A program made the position numbers and the translations under genes. The notes below the pieces were generated by a model. It saw only the letters and a list, made by a program, of their open reading frames with translations, made no database searches and was not told where the DNA came from. Of a stretch of DNA of 64,000 bases, positions 26,397 to 38,130 are shown one piece after another. Source of the DNA: Burhinus oedicnemus (Eukaryota; Chordata; Aves; Charadriiformes; Burhinidae); the NCBI GenBank assembly GCA_008921705.1, contig VFFE01007190.1, forward strand, positions 124,558 through 188,557, written 5' to 3'. The stretch's first letter is position 1; each line of letters begins with the position of its first letter.

Positions 26397-27466
26397 TGTG
26401 GTGGATTGACCTTGGCTGGTCGTCAAGTGGACACCAAGCCCCTCCATCAACAGGACAGAGGAAGAAAATATGATTAAATGGTCTTGAGTTGAGATAAGGA
26501 CAGGGAAATCACTCAGAAATTACTGTCATAGGCAAAACACACTCAACCTGGCAAAATTAATCTAATATCTTGTTAATTAAACAGAATAGGATAATAAGAA
26601 ATAAGAAGAAATCTAAACCTACCTTCCCCTCTACCACTCTTTTCTTCCCAGGTTCAGCTTCACTCCCAAATCTTCTACTTCCTCCCCCTGAGCAGTACAG
26701 GTGGACTGTGAATGGGGATTGTGGTCAGTCTATAACATTTTGTCTCTGCTGCTCCTTCCTCCTCACACTCTTCCCCTGCTCCAGCGCTGGATCCCTCCCA
26801 CAGGATACAGTCCTTCACAAACTTCTCTAACATGGTTGCTTCCTACAGGCTGCAGTTCTTTCAGAACTGTTCCAGCATGGGTCCTTTCCATGCTGGTGCA
26901 GTCCTTCAGGAAGGGACTGCTCCAGTGTGGGTTACCCACAGGCCACAGTTCCTGCCAGGAGCCTGCTTTGGTGTGGACTGTCCACCGGCTGCATCTTCCC
27001 TCAGGACACATCCACCCACCTAGTGTGGGGTCCTCCATGGGCATCAGTGTGGACATCTGCTCCAACATGGTCCTCCATGGGCTGCAGAGGGACAACCTGC
27101 TTCACCTTGGTCTTAACCATGAACTGCAGGGGAATCTCTGCTCTAGCACATGGAGCTCTTCCTCCCCCTCCTTTGTCACTGACCTTGGCATCTGCAAAGT
27201 TGTTTCTCTCTCATTGTCTCACTTCTTTCCCAGCTGTTGTTGCACAGTGTTTTTTGCCCTTTCTTAAATATGTTGCCACAGAGGTGTTACCAACATTGCT
27301 GACTGTCTCAGATTTGGCTAGCTTTGGGTCCGTCTTGGAGCAAGGTGAAACTGGGTCTGCCCAACATGTGGGAAGCTTCTAGTGTCTTCTTGCAGAAGCC
27401 ACCCCTGCAGCACCCTTCACCCCCTGTCCCTCTGCGACCAAAACCTTGCCAAGTAAATCCAATACA
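26397..27466 (-). mobile_element. ERVL-like solo LTR, 1070 bp
   Basis: The plus-strand ends are TGTGGTGG and CCAATACA, imperfect inverted termini of the TG..CA type. The flanking 5-mers AATAT (26392-26396) and AAAAT (27467-27471) differ at one position, consistent with a decayed 5-bp target duplication. Orientation is minus: the TATA-like TATTTAAGAAAGGGC lies at about 27257-27273 (complement), and the degenerate polyadenylation region is near the 26.57 kb end. No internal gag, pol or env sequence is attached, so it is a solo LTR left by LTR recombination. A tandem module array fills 26778-27150. Long open frames inside it reflect GC-rich, stop-poor sequence, not genes. Confidence 0.85.
26778..27152 (-). 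repeat. Tandem modules inside the LTR (nine units, 40-54 bp)
   Basis: Diverged units that start with GCTCCAGxxTGGGTCC-like sequence begin at about 26778, 26824, 26869, 26919, 26964, 27018, 27059, 27099 and 27140 on the plus strand. Most contain a CTGCAG or CCTTCAGGA block. The equivalent part of the LTR at 35558-36408 has only five units. Confidence 0.75.
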
Positions 27467-27497
27467 AAAATTAAACAGTTAAAAAAAAATCATGCAT

Positions 27498-27616
27498 CTT
27501 TTCCTTTTCCTTTTTTCCTTTTTCTCTTTTGCTTTTTTTTCACATCTCCTTCTTCTTCTCCTCTTTCTTGTCCTCGTTCTCCTTTTACTTCTCCTTCTTC
27601 TCCTTTATCTTCATTT
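27498..27616. repeat. Pyrimidine-rich low-complexity tract
   Basis: About 120 bases are almost entirely C and T, built of CCTTTT, TTCTTC and CTCCTT units, with few purines. It begins about 30 bases outside the LTR and its target duplication. It is therefore best read as an independent microsatellite-like tract rather than a retroviral polypurine tract. Confidence 0.85.
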
Positions 27617-30600
27617 TACTTTACTGTTTTTGACCCTAAACAACTCACATACAGTCAATGGTGACATAACATTGCTTAATTATGACAAGACTAAAAAATG
27701 AGTTATAGTTTTTTTTGGGTTGTCCGTGCAATTTGCACAGACTGTTTCTGGATTTCAGTAGGGTTCTGGCCTGCATGATGCAAACTAAAAGTTCGGAACT
27801 TGACACTTAGTAGCCACAAACATTGGAGCGAAGGATACTTGAAACTGTTCTCATTAGGAAAATCTGAGTCCATAAGCATTCAGCAACGGTAAATGAAAAA
27901 AGGATGCAAACTTTGCCAAAGTAATAGTACAAGTTGAAACAAGTATTAATAGGAAATATTTACTTTATTTGTGACAAACTGAGAAATTTGTCTCCTAGGC
28001 CTAATGCCTAACATGTCCAAACCTGAAAAAGGACCTGTAAGGAAAATATGGACAGTTTCTTAACTATTTTGTTACAAACAGAGGCTCTGATGAATGCAAA
28101 ATAATTCAACAGACATTTCTATGACCCCCTTTGGAGAAAAGGTCAAGCATTAGTTTGATTTATGATTAACTGAGCTTCATGGTTATGCAATCCTTCAGAA
28201 TAGTGTTACCTGTACCCAGGTTCTCTAGTCATGCTTAAATAATTCAACGGTGTCTAATGTAAATTAATAACATAAAAGAAAATGAAATGTAAGACTAGAA
28301 AATACGGAGGCTGTAACATAAATAAAAACAATCCCTCCTATTTTTAAAACTCCTGAAGATATGTCTTTCATCTTCTTTCCTGAGAATATGGTCTGGTCAA
28401 GGAGTGCTTTGCCACAGTCTCCAATGTCACAGCATCTCAGGTTTTAGCCCTTGTTTCTCATGGCAAATCACAGCATCATTCTAGATCTTATTCTTCTTTG
28501 AATAATTTAGTGATGATGTTGACCTCTTTTCTATACTGATTTGGATGTCTAAATAAATCTTGAAGAGTGGGGTTCCTTTCATCTATGTTTAGGTATGAAA
28601 CAGTAATCTTTGGTTCCAATTACTGTCAGAGGAGATAGATGGCCACTTCTAGGACAAGATTCAGCTGACCTCTTTTAAAATATATTTTAAAATCATACTC
28701 AAAGTGTTTATTTGTTTCTATTGATTACAAAAGAAGTCTATTACGTTATTACATTGGACTTGGGTGTACCTACTATTAGGCTGGTCACGTGATTCCCTAC
28801 TGCAAGAATTTCACTGAGTTTGGCTAACTTTGTAAACTATCTCATATAAAGATAAAGGATATAAGCTATGCATGTGGACACCTGAACCTAACCCCCTTAA
28901 GGACTTCCTGAGTGGAGCCGTACTGTGAACTGCATTTCTGGATGAGACGTGGACTTGTATTGGGCCTCTTTCACTTCTTGTTCTTTTGTTTCTGTGAAAG
29001 GGAGCTGGCATATGTGGACTAGGACCTATGAGGGCACAGCAAGGCAGATGACTGCTCACTGTAAACACAACTAAGCAGAATATCACATGAAGAATTCAGA
29101 TTCTGATGTACTTCTCAGTTTCCTTAGAATGTGGCAGTATTTATATCAGATGTTTGCATTTGCTACAGAACACTTCATGGGAAAGAGGTGAATGAGTACT
29201 TAAATTAGGTCCATCTTTCCCAACAGGAAAGGTTTTTCTACCAATGACTTTCTATTAGCAACCTAGTTCAGTCTCCTAGTGAAGTCTTCTCTGGTGAAAT
29301 AAGGATTTCAACTGTTGTAGTATCCAGTTCAGTTACAAACCAAGGTAAAGCTATATGGGTGCAGATCGTGTATTAAACCAAGTAAATATACTGTACATTG
29401 GTGCAACCATGCCTGTAGAAAAAATCCATAATGTAGACAAGCCTTTTGACAATATTCTTTTCTCTACCATTTGCCCTATAAAGATAGCGCTCTAAACAAG
29501 CCCTTTGGCTCAATAACCGTGCTTGCAATGAGTAGTGATAGTTTTGTGCTTGAGTCAGTATTCCAGCTTCTGTGCAAGGTTAGATATATGTATTGTCTTC
29601 ATGCACAACGCATTCTTTTAGATCCAGTAAAATGTACAGCAATCAGCATATAAATGCACAACATACAAAAGACCCTGACTGGTTCAGAGTCTGGGGAAAA
29701 AGTTTTAGTTAGTCAGACTAAAGTTTAAAATAGAAATACACTTTTGGAAGTGCCTTTTGCTGTCAAATGAATCTAAATGAAAATACCCATTTGTAAATAT
29801 GTAAAATAAGTATGTAATATATAGTCAATCATATTGTTATATGTGTTAAGTCATGACATAATAATAGATTATGAGTAGTATATTGCATGTAATAATACGA
29901 TAATATTTTAATAACAGTTTACTATAATTTGTATTATATCTATTATATTTAATTTACTTCATAATGGGTATTAGATAAAATTTCTTTGGTAATGTCAGTT
30001 AGCTGATAGCATAAGCAATGTTTTTGTTATGGAGGTGTACAGAACAGTAGTCACTGTTTCTGAGTGATGAAATGAACATATTGAAGATTAATAATAGCTG
30101 CTCAAGTGTTAAGTCTCCCTATTTACCCAGTATAGTACTCTTTCCCCACAAAACAAGCAAATCTTCAGTAAATTCAACCAAAACATCAAACAAAAGCATT
30201 GAACAAAGGCCTAACCACATAACTGCTGTATACAGCACACTCAAGTGAAACAGAGTTTATCAGCCAAACTCTGGAGAGTGAAATGAGAATGCATCATTTA
30301 AAAACTCCTATAACTGAGAAGTAGGATTCATTCACTGAGGCTGAGCTCTGTGCTGATATGTTTACCTCCTACAGCTCCCAAATTATTTAAAAGCTAGTTT
30401 GGGCACACTGACAGGTATCAACGGTAGCATAAATGATCTGAAGAACTTCTTACTTTTTGTCTTGTTCCACCTGAAAACGTTTTCAGTCACTTTCCAATCT
30501 TGCTGCATAGGTCTGTTATGATTCTAACTTGCTTGAGGCTCTAAAGATATTCAGGAATAAGCTGATCTGCCCATAGTAGGTGATATGGAGACAGTGCAGA

Positions 30601-33306
30601 GGTTTACACACCAGTACTATTCGAACATGTCTGTTCTTTGCACTGCAGAAATCCATAGCTGTTCATGTTGAAATTTTCAGCTTTCATGTGTTGCCTGAGG
30701 AGGACCAGCTGCAGCATCTTGATGTCTTAAAATGATAAGAAGCATTATAAACCTTATGTCCTATCTGAAGATCCAAGCCTGTCAAGAATAGCAGTAAGAC
30801 CTCTGTAGCCAATGAGCTAAAGGTGACCATACACTTCTCAGATACATGTATGCCAGCGCAGCTTCAGGCAAGGAGTTTCTTACCTCAGCAAGTATTTTCT
30901 CAGTTAATCGCATACAGTTTGTTTTCACTCAGATCATGCTCCGATTCATATATTGTGAGTGTACTGAAGCTCTGGAATCTAAATATAATGAAAAGGTAAA
31001 CATAGACCCTGGATGACCTCAAGAAGACTGATGACATACATAATGCCCAATCTTTTATTATTCGTCTCAAAGTTGCACACAGATACTCACTGGGAGAGGC
31101 AGTTGTGATTTACTTGACAGCACTTTCTGTTCTTTTTCCCAGCAATATTCATCAGTCTAGATAAATTTCATTAAGGGGGTTTTTCACATGAAAAAAATGG
31201 TGAAACTCAAGAGGTTCAGCCCTCAATAATCATTATTTAGAATCGAAAAGGAATTGGAAGGACAGGTTCTGTTCTTTCTTTCAAAATCAAGTGAAATATG
31301 CAATGATTATGAATCTCTTAGACCATGAGTGTATATTTTAGTCTCTGAACGGCAGAATTATGTCAGAGGGAATGTATAGAAAAGCTGGATTTTACAGTCC
31401 TAAGGTTTGACCATTTGCCTGAGATATGAAAAACACACCGTAGACATACATCCTTATGTGGTTCGACTTGGCCCTTCTGCTTCTCACTCCAATCTAAACA
31501 CAGAGCTGGCGGCAAGTCTGACTTGGATATATTGGTCTCTCTACCTCATAAGAGAGGTCTCTTTGGTACACTGTTTAAAAGTCTTAATTTTGTTCCAGTA
31601 CTGAATTAATATTATACTTGGAAACCTTAAACATTTCCAAAAATGAATTTTTTTAAAAAATTTTTATTTATATCTTTAAATAAGAAACATTATGAGATCA
31701 AAATATCCTGCACGCTATGTGTGAGTATTCTATCAATAGAATCATTGGTTATTAAACACAGTTCTCTGATTCCTCTGGAGGTAAGTAACAGAGAACTGGG
31801 AAATATGGTCACCTCTGAAAATAGTTCCCATTTCTTTGTCAGGACTTATCACACAGGGAAATATGATATGAAGGAACAGAATCTTTCCTGGTGGCAAACA
31901 ATATTTTTTTATCATGCTCAAAGTGGTCTTTGAAACAACTGACAAAGAAAGAGATGAACCAGTTTGAGCATCTCACCAACATCTAAGAAAATACTGTGTC
32001 AATGCGCTACGGTATGTGCTCCTATTATTAACTTAGGACCCTGATTTTAGTTTCTTTTCCTTCTTCCAGGGAAAGACTGATAAGCAATATTCACAGGAAG
32101 TTCTTATCACAGCAGTGTTTTCTAATGTCTAAAAACCTCTGGAAAAATGATCTGGGAATCTTAACTTCTGAGAAAGAACTGCCTGCTAGTCCTGTTTATT
32201 TTATTTACGTTTACATGAAATTACTTTCTTACACAAATCTAAATATCATTTCAAAGCAATAGGTTCCAAAACACCAAGAATGTGTCCTATTCAGTTACAT
32301 GCATGCATGAACATGCACAAACACATTCATACAGAAACACATTTTTTTCTACTGCATAAAGCCTTGTGTAGTGATATGAATTTTTTTTAGATGTTTAAAA
32401 ATAAATTATGCAGTGTTAGGGCCATCATAGTTATATAGAAATGTAGATGCCCCCTCCTTGCTTCCTCTTGCTCACTCTTAGTTGCACATAACATTGTGAC
32501 TAAACTGATTGGCATTGATATTTTTAATGGTTATCTCTGAAGGCAACAATGGGATTAATCAAAGTTGGAATCTTTCAAATCCGAGGTCTTACAAAGAGGT
32601 CACCAATAGTCTATTCTATTAGATTTGATAACACCAAACCTTTGCAACTTTATTTTTAGGAAATCGTCAACAGACTGTAAAGACAATACATGGTCCGTTT
32701 AAAGTTTAGAGGCAGATTGATATAAATGAAATCTATGGCATCCATGTGTAACTAAGTCTGACTCCTGCACTGCTAAATTTGTAAGACTTAAGAGGCTAAG
32801 CTCTGCTAGGAGGATTGATTGATAAGATTAGAATTGTCTGTGGCTTTTGGATCTATCAGAGTAACGAGTATAAAAAGTGATGACACAAAGCTCTTTATAG
32901 AAGTTTTTAGGTAATAAGACAGTGAAAAACACAGGGATCATGTTTATTTCTACCAAAGACATATTACATAACCATTGATATTTCCTAAAAACAATGTAAA
33001 TGCTGTAGATTCTAATTCTAACCCAAATGCTTCATGCAGCATCTTCATATAACTCTCATTGCCACTAATTTTCATGTGTTGCAATAGTTATTCATTCTTA
33101 ATATTTTATTAATTTTTATTGCCTCTGTAAATAACTAGTCAATCAAACACATAACACAGAAAACAGTCGCTATTATAAAAGAACATCTTCATGACAACGA
33201 AAATGTCAATAGGAAAACCACAGATGAATGAAACGGTAAAATGGCACTTTCAGTGAAAGGATGACTCAATTATAAAACAATATTCACTCAGTAGTTTGAG
33301 AATAAC
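27617..33306. other. Unannotated unique sequence, about 5.7 kb
   Basis: AT-rich throughout, with an especially AT-rich 170-base stretch at about 29795-29965. No gene, RNA gene or interspersed repeat could be supported. Open frames are at most about 97 codons and carry no recognisable domains. Confidence 0.5.
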
Positions 33307-33410
33307 ATAGGATAGGATAGGATAGGATAGGATAGGATAGGATAGGATAGGATAGGATAGGATAGGATAGGATAGGATAGGATAGGATAGGACAGGACAG
33401 AATAGAATAA
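33307..33410 (+). repeat. (GATAG)n pentanucleotide microsatellite
   Basis: Sixteen perfect GATAG units occupy 33311-33390, preceded by a partial unit. They are followed by decaying units (GACAG, GACAG, AATAG, AATAA) to 33410. The sharp 5' edge and graded 3' edge suggest directional decay. The minus-strand frame encoding YPILS repeats is an artefact of this array. Confidence 0.98.
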
Positions 33411-33493
33411 AATTAGAAATTTCCAGATATCATAGATATTATTAAAATCAATAATGATTAAGCTGTCACAAAAACTTTTGTGAGGTGAAAAGT

Positions 33494-33600
33494 GGTTATA
33501 ATCCATATTTTACAGATGGATAAAATGATGCACAGTAATTTTATACACCTCCATCTTGATGTGTCAAAACTGAAACTTGTGTGCTTTCATTTCAGAGTTG
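33494..33600 (-). repeat. MIR (CORE-SINE) relic
   Basis: The plus strand shows, in order, GGTTATAATCC, ATTTTACAGATGG, AAATGATGCACAG and GTCAAAACTGAAACTTG. This follows the reverse complement of MIR (TTATTATCCCC, ATTTTACAGATGAGG, AAACTGAGGCACAG, then the core). It is highly diverged, and the right-hand boundary is uncertain. Confidence 0.55.
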
Positions 33601-35557
33601 ATGAACACCTGCAGGTCTAAGTGAAGTTAATCATGAAACAGTGTAGTATCTGGAAGCACTAAGAACATATTTTTTTCAATTAAAATTGAAGGGGTGATTT
33701 TTATTTTTATTTTTAAATGTTTAAACTATTCTTCATCCACTTCTACATTTCCAAGATTAGATCTTGGCTTTTGTAGTGAAAGATGCTTTTTGTCATATTA
33801 TGTTTGGTATTTTATAGTTTCCACTATACTGCCTGGAAGGAACATTCAGCCTGAAAGTCTTTATTTAGTCTTTTGTCAGTCTTTCACTAACAACTTGCTT
33901 TTTATGTCTTCCTTTCTATTATGATTAATAGTTTACATTTGTATTTGGAATGCTTCAAGCTACAGTCGTGGCAATCCTTTTCACAATTTCCTTCTATGTC
34001 TTCTGACACTACATGAATATTTGTGTTTGATCATTTTTTTCTTATGGGTATGCAGTGAAGATAGTATGTAGGTGTAGTTTCTCAGTATATTTTATAGTAA
34101 ATGTTTTGCTTCTTTTGGGGGCACAGAAGCCTCTGCCTACATAGTACAATGTGCTGGACCCAATGATTGGAAATACTTTCAGAACTCAGACCTGGGAAAT
34201 CACTCAAGGGGGAAAAATAATAATAATAATTAAAAAAAATTGGGATTCTCCTTTGCACAGGCTTTTTTTAGTACTAGAACTATCATATGGGTATTATGAC
34301 TGATCTAATCTAATTGGCCCACCAATCACCAGGCCACCCTTTGACACCAAAACCAAATAGATATTTTTAGCAATACTTAATCTTTCAGAGCTAAGACTTC
34401 TTAATGTAAAACAAGGGTTCCGAGGAACTGAGGTACTGCAATGAAGATAAAATCCTCCTCTGTAACAGTATGTTACATCAGCACAACTCACATATGGCTC
34501 CTCTTTCAGAGTTTTCTGGTGTAGCTCTCCGACACTGATATGTGACCAAACGTTAATAGTTAAAACATATAAAATAGTCATGCTCTTCATGAAGAAATTT
34601 TTAAAAATGAACAAAACCTAAAAAAAAAGAAATACTTGTAAAGTAATGATAACCTTTAGAAAAGGATTTACACTGTTAAAAATATAAAGAGTAGCTTAGA
34701 AAAGTCAGGTTTTGTACCAAATACCATACAGAACAGTATCAGTGACTATAGTTTCATGGTGCCTCTGAAACATAATACACCTTGAGAACATCCTTAATGG
34801 GATGAGTGACTCCCCCTCTGGACTTCCAAATAGAAGTCTCAGTGTAGTACAAAATTCCTTTTACCCTGCGTGCTGATATCTCTATTTCTAAGAATATACC
34901 TGTGACCAGGCTTTTCAAAGCATTTAGGGACCAAAGTCAACTTAAATTCCTCTGCCTAGTCAAAGGCAATAGAGAACAACTTTGAAGAGATTTCTGAAGA
35001 GCAATACAGCAGGTCTTAGAGGCTGATTGGGGATTTACTGGGAACAAGGGAATAGAATTGCGTTACGACAATGTTAGGTGCAAGTTAAACTATCTGTTAT
35101 GGTCCTTTCCTAAAGTTACTGAGGAACACATACAGAGTGTCTCCTGTATAAGATTTCAGAATTTCTAGTAAATAATGTGAAAAAATAAACCTTGTTCCTC
35201 CTAGAATCAGGAAGTCTGAAGGTTTATCATTACAATTGGAAAAAGCAGTTGGATAAAGAAAGTGGAGCACATATAAATTCTACACAAAATACCCTCTTAG
35301 AGGCCTAATGTATCTCACCTAACCTACTTGCACCTGTTCTGTACTGTCTACTTACAGACATGAATAATTAATCCTGTTATAATGGCAACTTATACATTTT
35401 TCTGTACAGTTAATTTCAGGACAAGTTGTGTTGTAAAGTGTCTTGGTAGTGGTAAATCAGTCTTGCCCGTTGCTCTGCACTAAGACTAGTAATGTACGTC
35501 AGGATCTGGAAACTTGGATGAAGCTTTTTAATCTTGCTTTCATCTGTTGTAAGTTAT
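33601..35557. other. Unannotated unique sequence, about 2 kb
   Basis: AT-rich DNA with a short AAT run at about 34207-34220. No gene or repeat is recognised up to the target duplication of the next LTR. Confidence 0.5.
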
Positions 35558-36408
35558 TGTGTTGGGTCAGCCTTGGCCAGCAACCCCATCCAACCACTCA
35601 CTCGGTCCCCCTCCTCAACAGGACAGGGGGAAATAGTAGCAATGACAAAGCTTATGGATCAAGACAGAAAGGGAGACCACTCACCAATCACCGTCACGGG
35701 CAGAACAGACTTATCTTGGGGAAAAATCAGTTTATTGCCAATTAAAAATAGAGTTGCATGGTGAGAAACAAAGACAAAAATTAATACTTCCCACTCTCCC
35801 CTTTGAGGCTTACCTTCACTCCTTCACTCCCAACTCCTCTCTCCCCCCAGCCCTCTCCACCTGAGGCTCCATGAACAGTGCAGCGGGATGGGGAATAGCT
35901 GTTGGGATCAGTCTGTAACAGCTCCTCTATGCCGCTCCTTCCTCTTCACGCCTTTCCTCTGCTCCAGACAGGGCTCCTCACAGGCTGCAGCTTCATTTAG
36001 GTAACATCTGCCTGCTCTGGTACGGGGTCCTCCATGGGCTGCAGTGTGGATATTTGCTCCACCGTGGTCCTCCATGGCCTTCAGGGGAACAACCTGCATT
36101 ACCATAGTCTTTCCATGGGCCAAAGAGGAATCTCTGCTCCAGCACTTGGAGTGCTTTGTCTTCCTCCTCCTTCTCTCACCTTGCTGTCTGCAGGGTTGTT
36201 TTCTCACACTTTCTTCCTCTCTGCTCACTGCCTGTGTAGTGTTTTGCCCTTTCTTACATACATTTTTCCAGAGGCACCACTATCTTGGCTGAGGCGCTCA
36301 GCTGTGTCTTATGGTGGGTCTGCTGGAGCTGGCTGGAACTGGCCTCTCCTCACAAAGGTCACCCCTGCAGTCCCCCCAACCAAAGTGTTGTCATTTACTC
36401 CCAACACA
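35558..36408 (-). mobile_element. ERVL-like solo LTR, 851 bp
   Basis: The ends form a perfect 9-bp inverted repeat, TGTGTTGGG at 35558 and CCCAACACA at 36400-36408. The flanking 5-mers GTTAT (35553-35557) and GCTAT (36409-36413) match at four of five positions, as expected of an aged 5-bp target duplication. On the minus strand there is an AATAAA at 35731-35736, close to the LTR 3' end. The TATA region near 36250 is altered relative to the other LTRs. It shares its order of blocks with 26397-27466 but has fewer internal modules. No viral coding sequence is attached, so this is a solo LTR. Confidence 0.88.
35961..36150 (-). repeat. Tandem modules inside the second LTR (five units)
   Basis: Units start at about 35961, 36014, 36056, 36096 and 36136 (spacings 53, 42, 40, 40). 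These spacings line up with the last five units of the first LTR (54, 41, 40, 41). The four units present at 26778-26963 in that LTR have no counterpart here. Confidence 0.75.
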
Positions 36409-38049
36409 GCTATCCAGAAAAACTGCTCAGATAACTTGCTATCAATAATATAATGAACTTAAAGTTGTTGGGAATTTTTTGTTCCTTTTATGAACTAGCA
36501 ACAAGTATTAGGTTGAGGTTTTCACTCATCCGTGGTTTGCTATTGCTTGATATCTAGTTTGTGGTAGGACGATACTTTAAAGTCACAACTTTCTTTTCTT
36601 GAACTGTGGCTGTTTTGTTATTTATAAAAGTTATATGTTTTTAAGTCGTAAGATACTATTTCTCATGACTGATTGGAAGACTTAAGTTTTTTACAACACT
36701 AATATTCTTTTCTTCCTCTGAAGTTATGTTAGCAAGGCTAAGAATAATGAATATATATTGCTTATATGTAAAAATTCATTATAGTAAATAATAGATAGTG
36801 ATAGTAGAGCCGCACAGTTAAATTTTCATTACATTTTCCATTATAAAATCTGTCTTCAGTTGTTTATAGCTTTTTGAAATTTGTATAGCTGCAAAAACAG
36901 AGAACCCATGCAGAGTGCTTATATGCCCAAAAGCTTTTCTACCAATTGGTGTAATAAAAATATTACCTTCCTTCTATAAATACACCTTGTTTCTGTTTTT
37001 AGACCACTGGCATGGTATACATGACATTCTAATTCGCTCTGCTTTATTTCTTTGACTCATTTCTGTGCAGGGTACAGGATGCAGAAAACCCCTTTCTGGA
37101 CTACTCTCAGCATGGCACTGAACTGTGCCTTGTGGATGGACTAGCTCTGGCACTGCCCTGTACTGCCCAGCGCAAGCGCAACTCACTGATCAATGTCCGA
37201 CTCTGGCACAGATTTGCTTTCTGAGCTTGTTAAAGCACTCTCACTATCCACTACGTGGTAGTTTTTACTTAACAATAGAAAACAGATGTTTTGAATAGAT
37301 AATGAAATTACAGTTCTGAAGTAAATAAGTGTAACATTTTTCAGCTTCATTGAAGTGAGGTACTGTGAATGGATTTATCTCACCTTATGTACATATTTAA
37401 AAGTTAGAATAATATTCCTTATTTGCTGGCAATATTGCTTTAAATTGTTCCTTGCCCCTGCAGACCTATATTTATTCTGCCCCAATCTGTATTGCACTCT
37501 TTACCCAACTGGATGGAGAAACTGTCTAAGTCAACAAATTGCCAGCAACATACTTTGGAAATCACAGATAAAGTGTCTGAATTTCAGGCTATTGTTTTAG
37601 TTCTACTTTATAGTCAAAAGAAAGAAATAGGCATCCCTGAAAGGTGATTTATCTCACATGAGTTGTGTGTTTTTCCTCAGTGGTATAAAGGATCCAGCTT
37701 TGACTTAGACAGGTAACTTTTAGACAGCTGAAGCTGGATGGGATGAATCACATGCTGCATGAACATAGTTTTAAGTATTGAAAATGAATCTGAGCTTTGC
37801 TACAGAAACAGTAGGCATACCGCTTACTCATACTTAATTCTTTTTGAAATTGATTTGTAGGATCTATTAAAAATCCCACGATAGTTAAAATTTTCAGGTG
37901 TTGGAAAACCCTATTTGCACGAGTCATAAATTATTATAAATTCCTAAGTCTTATTTGACTCTCGGTGTTCTTACTTTCTTTTCAAACGTGAAGGGTTTTT
38001 TCTTCTGTTACCTGATACTAATACATGGGCTGTGCATGGATCGGAGGTT
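36409..38049. other. Unannotated sequence with one possible exon
   Basis: About 1.6 kb of mostly AT-rich unique DNA. The only notable element is the GC-richer open segment at 37071-37224, which is listed separately. Confidence 0.5.
37071..37224 (+). other. Candidate terminal exon with canonical acceptor
   Basis: A CTAAT branch-like motif (37029-37033) and a T/C-rich stretch lead to TTTCTGTGCAG ending at 37070. After one leading base, 50 codons remain open to a TGA at 37222-37224. The translation begins VQDAENPFLDYSQHGTELCL and contains QRKRNSLINV. Base composition is clearly more GC-rich than the flanks. I do not recognise the protein, and no AATAAA lies close downstream. It could be a chance frame or a decayed exon. 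Confidence 0.25.
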
Positions 38050-38130
38050 ATCTTGCTCTCTAACTTTCCTTTACTACTCTTGCCCTAAGTATCTGCTCTC
38101 TAACTTTCCTTTGCTACTCTTGCCCTAAGT
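38050..38130. repeat. Two-copy tandem duplication, unit about 40 bp
   Basis: Copy 1 (38050-38090) and copy 2 (38091-38130) both contain GCTCTCTAACTTTCCTTT and TACTCTTGCCCTAAGT. They differ by one substitution and one single-base indel, so the duplication is fairly recent. Confidence 0.93.

Noticed and set aside
26701..27267. A 188-codon plus-strand frame and an overlapping 110-codon minus-strand frame
   Set aside because: They lie inside the solo LTR, in GC-rich tandem modules with few stops; frames are open on both strands and no domain is present.
27498..27616. Polypyrimidine tract read as the polypurine tract of a provirus next to the LTR
   Set aside because: It lies outside the LTR and beyond the target duplication, is far too long, and no internal retroviral sequence is present.
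33307..33410. Regularly spaced repeats considered as a CRISPR array
   Set aside because: Units are 5 bases with no spacers, and the window is vertebrate DNA.
33288..33506. A frame encoding repeated YPILS units
   Set aside because: It is a direct translation of the GATAG microsatellite on the other strand, not a repeat protein.
35908..36453. Overlapping open frames of 106 and 139 codons
   Set aside because: Same cause: they lie within the second solo LTR and the longer one crosses its boundary into unique sequence.
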